Source: Eikenella sp963515595 (GTDB taxonomy: Bacteria; Pseudomonadota; Gammaproteobacteria; Burkholderiales; Neisseriaceae). From it: a stretch of 10,321 nt of DNA. A model generated the notes under the pieces. The model saw only the letters and a list, made by a program, of their open reading frames with translations, had not been told where the DNA came from and made no database searches. Position numbers and translations under genes: made by a program. The stretch is from assembly GCA_963515595.1 (NCBI GenBank), contig CAUPYH010000058.1:1-10321 (forward strand), written 5' to 3'. Below are positions 6,202-10,321 of the stretch, one piece after another; the first letter of the stretch is position 1, and each line of letters begins with the position of its first letter.

Positions 6202-6235
6202 CTTTCTTTTCTTTGGCGAAGCAAAGAAAAGAAAG
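6202..6235. repeat. 14-bp polypyrimidine/polypurine hairpin
   Basis: CTTTCTTTTCTTTG (6202-6215) pairs with CAAAGAAAAGAAAG (6222-6235) around a loop that again contains GCGAAGC. One strand of the stem is almost pure pyrimidine, the other pure purine. It is directly next to the hairpin at 6159-6175. Confidence 0.7.
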
Positions 6236-6281
6236 TGCCCGCGCCGGCATGAGGCGTAAAGGTGAACAGGCAAAAATAGCG

Positions 6282-6364
6282 AAGGCTACCTGAAATTTGG
6301 CTACTGCTTAAAACCCAACTTTTGCTTTACAAACAGGTCTTGCAAAAGACTTTCAGGTAGCCTT
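6282..6364. terminator. Spaced inverted DUS pair downstream of the ACP gene
   Basis: AAGGCTACCTGAAA (6282-6295) and TTTCAGGTAGCCTT (6351-6364) are perfect inverted repeats 55 bases apart, with a small hairpin GTCTT-GCAA-AAGAC (6337-6350) next to the right arm. The right copy abuts the ACP stop codon. It may end or attenuate the ABC-ACP transcript; the long loop makes this uncertain. Confidence 0.45.
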
Positions 6365-6651
6365 TATGCGCCGTGCTGTTCGCGGATAAAGGCGGCCAAA
6401 TCGCGCACGTTCATCATGTGTTTGCGCACCATGCGGTCGCCGTTGAGGCGCACGCCGTAACGGGCTTGCAGGGCGACGGTGATTTGCAGCGCGTCGAGCG
6501 AATCGAGGCCGACCGGGCTTTCCGGGCCGAACAGCGGGGAGTCGTCGGCAAAGGCGGCCATGTCCACGTCGTCTTGTTTTTCGGTTTCGCGCACAATCAG
6601 GCTTTTCAAGGCCTGCTCCAGCGCGGGGGAGCTTAAATCAGGCGTGTTCAC
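6364..6651 (-). CDS. Acyl carrier protein (dedicated, non-housekeeping)
   Basis: A 95-residue carrier protein with the phosphopantetheine motif GLDSLDAL at 48-55; Ser51 is the attachment site. The preceding DDSPLFGPESPVGLDSLDALQITVALQARYGV pattern is like the ACPs of aryl-polyene and other type II lipid clusters, unlike AcpP, which is shorter (about 78) and more acidic. It would carry the growing chain for the ketosynthase. The start is GTG, one base after the permease stop codon, so translation is very likely coupled. The Shine-Dalgarno is weak, consistent with coupling. The direct link to an ABC exporter suggests that the ACP product or its lipid is the transported material. Confidence 0.9.
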   Translation of the reverse strand: MNTPDLSSPALEQALKSLIVRETEKQDDVDMAAFADDSPLFGPESPVGLDSLDALQITVALQARYGVRLNGDRMVRKHMMNVRDLAAFIREQHGA

Positions 6652-6652
6652 G

Positions 6653-7900
6653 TTAAAATCTCGCTTGGGTTTTGAGTTGGCGGCGGTAGAGCGCGGCGGC
6701 GGCGGCGAGGGCGGCGAGGCCGAAACCGGCCAGGCGCAGCAGCTGCGGGGCGATTTGCGCCAGGGTGTAATGGTTTAACAGCAGTTTCTGGAAGGCAGAC
6801 AAGCCCCAGCCCATCGGTGAGAGCTGGGAAATTTGCTGCATCAGCGCGGGCATGATGTGCACGGGCACCATCACACCGCCCAGTGCGGCCATGATGATGA
6901 TGCCGCCGCCGCCGAGCACCACGGCGTGTTCGGTGGTTTTGGCCAGCACGCTCACCAAAAGCCCGTAGCCCAGCGCGGCCAGGCTCACGGCGCAGGATAC
7001 GGCGGCATAGCCCGCCCAACCGCCGGCCAGTGCAAAGGCGGGCATGCCGAGCAGGGGCAGCACCCATGCGCCCAGCGCAATCATGCCGGCAAACTGCAAC
7101 TGGTTGATTAAGAAGTAGGGAATCAGCTTGGCGGCCAGAAGTTTCCAAGCGGGGGCACGCGCCATGTTCAGGCGGGTGAGCGTGTTGGTCTGCCGCTCCA
7201 TCGCCATCACGTTGGAGAGCGGTATCATGATGAAAAACATGCCGAAAATCAGCCAGGCGGGCACGCTGTGCTGCACGGAGTTGGGCTGTTCCACCGCCTC
7301 GCCCTGCCGGTTGAGATAGGTTTCCTGCCACATTTCGCGCCCCAGATAAGTTTCGATTTGGCTGAACTTACCGTCCAATTCTTTGTTCACTTGGTCTTGA
7401 ATGCGGCGCACGGCGGGATTCTTGTTGTTGTCCAACACGATTTCGTTGCCATCGAAATACTGCGCCAGGCGCGCCTGGGTGTAGTGCTGGCGCATCAGGC
7501 CTTTGATGCCGAGCAGCCAGCCGCGGTCGGCATCGGGCTGGAGCCACAAGCGCAAGGGCTGTTCTTTTTCCAGCGGGGTGGTTTCATCGTTTGGATTGAG
7601 CAGCAGCAAATCGGCCTCGCCGCGCTGTAAGGCTACCTGAAACTCGGCCAGGCGGCTTTCATCGGCCAGCTGCACTTTCAGCGTCTCGTTTTGCAGGGCT
7701 TGCAGAAACTGTTGGTTGAGCCGGCTGCCGGGCTTACCAAGCAGCACGATTTGCGCGTCGGGATTGAGGTTTTCCCGGCTGCTGCTCAAGGCGGCCGACA
7801 TAATCAGCATAAACAGAATCGGCATCACAAACAGCACCGCCACGCCGTGCAGGTCGCGGCTGAGCAGCTTGAGTTCTTTGGTGATGGCAGCGGCTAACAT
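6653..7900 (-). CDS. ABC-2 type transporter permease
   Basis: A 415-residue inner-membrane permease with the ABC-2 (ABC2_membrane_3) layout: transmembrane segment 1 at about 19-38, a large extracytoplasmic domain (about 40-213), then five more segments at about 215-236, 260-285, 295-320, 325-348 and 385-405. Membrane motifs include PAWLIFGMFFIMIPLSNVMAMERQTNTLTRLNMARAP, which is typical of YhhJ/YbhR-like exporters. It would pair with the ATPase encoded just upstream to export a lipid or other hydrophobic compound. The ATG at 7900 has GAGG eight bases upstream, inside the palindrome GAGGCCGGCCTC. It ends one base before the ACP start codon. An exact DUS (7630-7641) lies antisense in the extracytoplasmic domain. 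Confidence 0.9.
   Translation of the reverse strand: MLAAAITKELKLLSRDLHGVAVLFVMPILFMLIMSAALSSSRENLNPDAQIVLLGKPGSRLNQQFLQALQNETLKVQLADESRLAEFQVALQRGEADLLLLNPNDETTPLEKEQPLRLWLQPDADRGWLLGIKGLMRQHYTQARLAQYFDGNEIVLDNNKNPAVRRIQDQVNKELDGKFSQIETYLGREMWQETYLNRQGEAVEQPNSVQHSVPAWLIFGMFFIMIPLSNVMAMERQTNTLTRLNMARAPAWKLLAAKLIPYFLINQLQFAGMIALGAWVLPLLGMPAFALAGGWAGYAAVSCAVSLAALGYGLLVSVLAKTTEHAVVLGGGGIIIMAALGGVMVPVHIMPALMQQISQLSPMGWGLSAFQKLLLNHYTLAQIAPQLLRLAGFGLAALAAAAALYRRQLKTQARF
7630..7641 (+). repeat. DNA uptake sequence inside the permease gene, exact
   Basis: An exact AGGCTACCTGAA antisense to the permease gene, where it reads within Glu-Phe-Gln-Val-Ala-Leu. Confidence 0.85.
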
Positions 7901-7912
7901 GAGGCCGGCCTC
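7901..7912. promoter_or_regulatory. Palindrome over the permease ribosome binding site
   Basis: GAGGCCGGCCTC is a perfect 12-bp palindrome ending directly at the permease ATG. In RNA the GAGG Shine-Dalgarno could pair with the CCTC next to the start codon, which could dampen initiation. This is structural inference only. Confidence 0.35.
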
Positions 7913-7995
7913 GCGGGGAAGAATGGTTGCATATGGTTAATTATATGATGTTTGTTGTTTTCAGGTAGCCATTGCTTGCGGGCAGTTGTTTTCTT

Positions 7996-8007
7996 TTCAG
8001 GTAGCCT
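7996..8007 (-). repeat. DNA uptake sequence forming a gene end, exact
   Basis: The ABC ATPase gene ends Gln-Ala-Thr-stop inside this DUS. A second copy with one mismatch (7960-7971) follows in the 96-bp gap before the permease gene. Confidence 0.85.
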
Positions 8008-8890
8008 GTTTGGCCAAAAAGTCCAAATAAAAGCTTTCCAGCGAGGCAAAGCCGAAACGGCAGGCCTCGGCGGCATAGCCTTTATCTTGCAGCGCGGCCA
8101 GCAGTTCGGCGGGCGTATCGGTATCGAAATGCAACGTACCGTCGTCGGCGCGGCGGCCTTGCAACGCGGCCAGCTCGGCATCGGGCAGCGGCGGCACGGT
8201 GCGCAAGGCCAGGCCGGATTGTCCGCCTTGGCGTAGCACCTCATGCAGGCCGCCGTGATACACCAGCCGCCCGCCGTACAGCAGCGCAATATCGCGGCAC
8301 AACAGCTCGATTTCCTGCAAATAATGCGAGGTGTACACCACCGTGATGCCCTGCTGCGTAAGCGCGGCCACACTGTCCAAAATAAAGCGGCGCGATTCGG
8401 GGTCGATGCCCACGGTGATTTCGTCCAAAAAAATCAGCTTGGGGCGGTTGATAAGGCCGATGGCGAAGTTTAAGCGCCGCTTCAGGCCACCGGAGAGGTG
8501 TTTGGCCAGCTTGGCGCGGTGTTCGGCCAGGCCGGCCTGCTCCAGCAGGGTTTTCAGGTAGCCTTCGTCGCGCACGGCATACAGCGCGGCGAAAAAGCGC
8601 ATATTGTCCCACACTGAAAGCAGGGGATAAAAGGCGAAATCCTGCGGCACCAGCGAAATACGCTGCCGCTCTTTGGCCGGCAGCCTGCCCAGCGGCACGC
8701 CGTCAAACAAAATCTGCCCGCCCTGCACCGGCAACAGCCCGGCCAAAAGCGACATCAGCGTGGTTTTGCCCGCGCCGTTGGGGCCGAGCAAGCCCAGCGC
8801 CGCCCCTTCGACTATCGGCAAGCTCACGCTGTTGAGTGCGTTTTCCCGCGCCTGCAGGTAGCGATAGGTAATCTCTTGTATTTCAATCAT
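7997..8890 (-). CDS. ABC transporter ATP-binding protein
   Basis: A 297-residue ATPase with all core motifs in order: Walker A GPNGAGKTT (36-44), Q-loop Gln83 (VPQDF), signature LSGGL (132-136), Walker B LIFLDE (152-157) and H-loop His189 (YTSHYLQE). The residue after the catalytic Glu is Ile where Pro is usual (DEITVGIDP versus DEPTVGLDP), a mild oddity. The tail (about 230-297), ending FASLESFYLDFLAKQ, is typical of exporter ATPases that pair with ABC-2 permeases. It is the first gene of the minus-strand run and lies 96 bp ahead of the permease gene. The ATG at 8890 lacks a good Shine-Dalgarno. The last residues come from a DUS; another DUS at 8553-8564 encodes Gly-Tyr-Leu-Lys. Confidence 0.93.
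   Translation of the reverse strand: MIEIQEITYRYLQARENALNSVSLPIVEGAALGLLGPNGAGKTTLMSLLAGLLPVQGGQILFDGVPLGRLPAKERQRISLVPQDFAFYPLLSVWDNMRFFAALYAVRDEGYLKTLLEQAGLAEHRAKLAKHLSGGLKRRLNFAIGLINRPKLIFLDEITVGIDPESRRFILDSVAALTQQGITVVYTSHYLQEIELLCRDIALLYGGRLVYHGGLHEVLRQGGQSGLALRTVPPLPDAELAALQGRRADDGTLHFDTDTPAELLAALQDKGYAAEACRFGFASLESFYLDFLAKQAT
8553..8564 (-). repeat. DNA uptake sequence inside the ATPase gene, exact
   Basis: Exact copy read as Glu-Gly-Tyr-Leu-Lys-Thr, the same frame as the copy in the ketosynthase gene. Confidence 0.85.
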
Positions 8891-8979
8891 AAATTTCTAA
8901 ATTTTAAACCAAAGCAGCGGCAACCGGCCGTTGTGTTTGGCTACCTGAAAAATAAATCCGAATAATAGCCCAAATTCGC

Positions 8980-9008
8980 TTGAAACTGCCGCCCAAAGTT
9001 CCTACAAT
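8980..9008 (+). promoter_or_regulatory. Strong sigma70-like promoter for the butanediol dehydrogenase gene
   Basis: TTGAAA (8980-8985), a 17-bp spacer and TACAAT (9003-9008), each matching five of six consensus bases. The predicted start is about 30 bp upstream of the ATG. A near-exact DUS (8938-8949) lies 30 bp upstream. No clear operator is visible. Confidence 0.7.
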
Positions 9009-9046
9009 CGAATCTCCTTCTCAACCCAACCTCAAAGGATACTGAT

Positions 9047-10093
9047 ATGAGTACAATGAAAGCTGCAAGATGGTACGGCCGCCGCGACATCCGCGTGGAA
9101 GACGTAGCCGTTCCCGAAATCACACGCCCGTCACAAGTGAAAATCGCTGTGAAATACACCGGCATCTGCGGCAGCGACCTGCACGAATACCTCGGCGGCC
9201 CTATCTTTATCCCGGTAGAGAAAGAGCACCCCTATTCCGGCCGCAAAGCCCCGCTCACGCTCGGCCACGAATTTGCCGGCGAAATCGTGGAAGTGGGTGC
9301 TGGCGTAACCAACGTAAAAGTGGGCGACCGCGTAACCGTTGAGCCGATTTTGGCCAAAGACGGCCTCAAAGGCAAATACAACCTCGATAAAAACCTCGGC
9401 TTCGTCGGCCTTGCTGCCGACGGCGGCTTCACCAGCTACTGCGTGGTAGACGGCGAATTGTGCCACAAATTGCCCGACAGCATCGACTACGAACAAGGTG
9501 CGCTCACCGAGCCCGCCGCCGTAGCCCTGTATGCCGTGCGCCAGAGCAAACTGAAAGCCGGCGACACCGCCGCCGTATTCGGCTGCGGCCCCATCGGCCT
9601 GCTCACCATTGAAGCCCTGCGCGCTGCCGGCGCCACCACCATCTACGCCATCGAGCTTTCTCCTGAGCGTCAGGAAAAAGCTCGCGAACTGGGCGCCGTG
9701 GTCATCGACCCCTCCAAAGTAAACGTAGTAGAACACATCAAAGCCGAAACCGACGGCGGCGTGAACGTATCGTTTGAAGTAACCGGCGTCGCCCCCGTGC
9801 TGAAACAGGCCATCGAAGCCGTGGAAAACGACGGCGAATGCGTGATCGTGAGTATTTGGGAAAACGAAGCTTCCATCCACCCGAACGAAATCGTGATCAA
9901 GGAAAAAACCGTGAAAGGCATCATCGCCTACCGCGATATTTTCCCCGCCGTGCTGCAACTGATGGAACAAGGCTACTTCCCGAAAGACAAGCTGGTTACC
10001 AAACGCATCAAGCTGCAAGACATCGTGAGCGAAGGATTTGAAGCCCTGGTGAAAGAGAAGAGCCAAGTGAAGATTTTGGTGTCTCCGAACTAA
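9047..10093 (+). CDS. bdhA: (R,R)-butanediol dehydrogenase, zinc-type MDR
   Basis: A 348-residue medium-chain dehydrogenase that would interconvert acetoin (or diacetyl) and (R,R)-2,3-butanediol with NAD(H). Catalytic zinc ligands are Cys41 (GICGSDLHEY), His74 with Glu75 (GHE), and Glu155 (LTEPAAVALYAVR). The Rossmann loop GCGPIG is at 179-184, and Glu203 at the end of the second strand favours NAD(H) over NADP(H). The segment VEPILAKDGLKGKYNLDKNLGFVGLA replaces the four-cysteine structural zinc lobe, as in Bacillus BdhA, so structural zinc is absent. ATG at 9047 follows AAGGA seven bases earlier. It is a single-gene unit with its own promoter and terminator and faces away from the ABC genes. 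A sorbitol/threonine-dehydrogenase-like activity is the main alternative. Confidence 0.9.
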   Translation: MSTMKAARWYGRRDIRVEDVAVPEITRPSQVKIAVKYTGICGSDLHEYLGGPIFIPVEKEHPYSGRKAPLTLGHEFAGEIVEVGAGVTNVKVGDRVTVEPILAKDGLKGKYNLDKNLGFVGLAADGGFTSYCVVDGELCHKLPDSIDYEQGALTEPAAVALYAVRQSKLKAGDTAAVFGCGPIGLLTIEALRAAGATTIYAIELSPERQEKARELGAVVIDPSKVNVVEHIKAETDGGVNVSFEVTGVAPVLKQAIEAVENDGECVIVSIWENEASIHPNEIVIKEKTVKGIIAYRDIFPAVLQLMEQGYFPKDKLVTKRIKLQDIVSEGFEALVKEKSQVKILVSPN

Positions 10094-10119
10094 GCGCACA
10101 GTTGGCTTAAACCGAACAG

Positions 10120-10149
10120 CCGCCCGCAGGAAAACTTGCGGGCGGTTTT
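10120..10149 (+). terminator. Rho-independent terminator of the butanediol dehydrogenase gene
   Basis: An 11-bp stem, CCGCCCGCAGG (10120-10130) with CTTGCGGGCGG (10135-10145, one G-T wobble), closes an AAAA loop and is followed by TTTT. It starts 26 bp after the stop codon. Confidence 0.9.
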
Positions 10150-10156
10150 GTGTGGG

Positions 10157-10188
10157 AGGCTACCTGAAAAACAGTTTTCGGGTAGCCT
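10157..10188. terminator. DUS inverted pair, second terminator-like hairpin
   Basis: AGGCTACCTGAAAA (10157-10170, exact DUS) pairs with TTTTCGGGTAGCCT (10175-10188, one substitution that gives a G-T wobble) around a 4-base loop. It lies in tandem right after the canonical terminator. Confidence 0.65.
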
Positions 10189-10247
10189 TTCCCGTTACAG
10201 GCATGCAGGGGGCGCATACGGCTTCAGATTATTTGGCAAACAACCGC

Positions 10248-10269
10248 GTGCGTGAGCTTGCTCACGCAC
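10248..10269. repeat. 10-bp inverted repeat in the right-hand non-coding tail
   Basis: GTGCGTGAGC (10248-10257) and GCTCACGCAC (10260-10269) are perfect inverted repeats with a 2-base spacer and no T-run after them. The surrounding stretch 10189-10321 shows no gene; it may be the leader of a gene beyond the window or part of a dispersed repeat. Confidence 0.55.
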
Positions 10270-10321
10270 CCTTGTATATCGGAACTCCCGTATCATAGCA
10301 ACCAACCGCCCGACCGCCACC

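Larger units (their letters stand above)
5941..6363. other. 424-bp gene-free stretch with hairpin repeats
   Basis: No convincing gene is present. It holds a DUS at 5954-5965, a structured palindromic region (about 6070-6235) and an inverted DUS pair at 6283-6294 and 6352-6363. Translations across it are low-complexity (Lys/Arg/Phe-rich from the C/T and A/G tracts) and look like repeat shadows. It interrupts the minus-strand run between the ACP gene and the 158-residue gene, so an internal promoter, terminator or processing site may lie here; I see no strong sigma70 match. Confidence 0.6.

Noticed and set aside
6021..6293. Open reading frame of 90 codons on the plus strand in the gene-free stretch, plus several overlapping ones
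   Set aside because: They translate the hairpin repeat and the C/T and A/G tracts, have no recognisable domain, and one simply ends at a DUS stop. They look like repeat shadows.
7940..7945. Perfect TATAAT on the minus strand upstream of the permease gene
   Set aside because: No -35 hexamer is present at 16-18 bp (that position is DUS sequence), so a separate permease promoter is not supported.
9047..10093. Recent transfer of the butanediol dehydrogenase gene from Firmicutes
   Set aside because: The protein is Bacillus-like, but codon use and base composition look like the surrounding genes, and related dehydrogenases are known in Neisseriaceae.
9131..10099. 322-codon open frame antisense to the butanediol dehydrogenase gene
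   Set aside because: The opposite strand encodes a full-length, motif-complete dehydrogenase with its own promoter, ribosome site and terminator; the antisense frame is a GC-rich shadow.
101..10188. Many short identical repeats that might suggest a CRISPR array
   Set aside because: The 12-mers are irregularly spaced, in both orientations and often inside genes; they are DNA uptake sequences, with no cas genes present.

Overview
The window looks like an oral Neisseriaceae chromosome, most likely an Eikenella species. The 12-mer AGGCTACCTGAA occurs about 15 times exactly, on both strands, and roughly 8 more times with one or two mismatches. This is the Eikenella dialect of the Neisseriaceae DNA uptake sequence (DUS). 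Two Correia-type miniature elements of about 104 bp, a hallmark of Neisseriaceae, support the placement. No rRNA, tRNA, CRISPR array, phage gene or full insertion sequence is visible.

Layout. Positions 1-92 hold the right part of a Correia element cut by the window edge. A DUF4184-type membrane protein gene follows (142-879, +) and overlaps a convergent small DUF4926-type gene (872-1084, -) by 8 bp. Next on the minus strand is a beta-ketoacyl-synthase-like protein of the short Ketoacyl-synt_2 type (1143-1880), with a complete Correia element just upstream (1918-2021). A LysR regulator (2026-2916, -) and an F420H2:NADP-oxidoreductase-like reductase (3035-3610, +) diverge from overlapping promoters. 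A secreted SnoaL/NTF2-like protein (3705-4187, +) follows, bounded by hairpin terminators.

From 4345 to 8890 all genes are on the minus strand. In transcription order they are an ABC ATPase, an ABC-2 permease, an acyl carrier protein (ACP), a 424-bp gene-free stretch full of hairpins, an unrecognised 158-residue protein, and a catalytically intact beta-ketoacyl synthase. The window closes with (R,R)-butanediol dehydrogenase (9047-10093, +), which has a strong sigma70-like promoter and a clear terminator, and a 228-bp non-coding tail.

How the genes may work together. The ACP, the full ketosynthase, the short ketosynthase-like protein and the ABC-2 exporter resemble a small, possibly dispersed, dedicated acyl or polyene lipid locus related to aryl-polyene or type II fatty-acid systems. 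No ketoreductase, dehydratase, ligase or acyltransferase gene is in the window, so the product cannot be named. The most unusual sequence-level feature is the use of DUS copies as gene ends: three genes terminate inside a DUS, each ending in Ala-Thr-stop, and inverted DUS pairs form terminator-like stems between genes.
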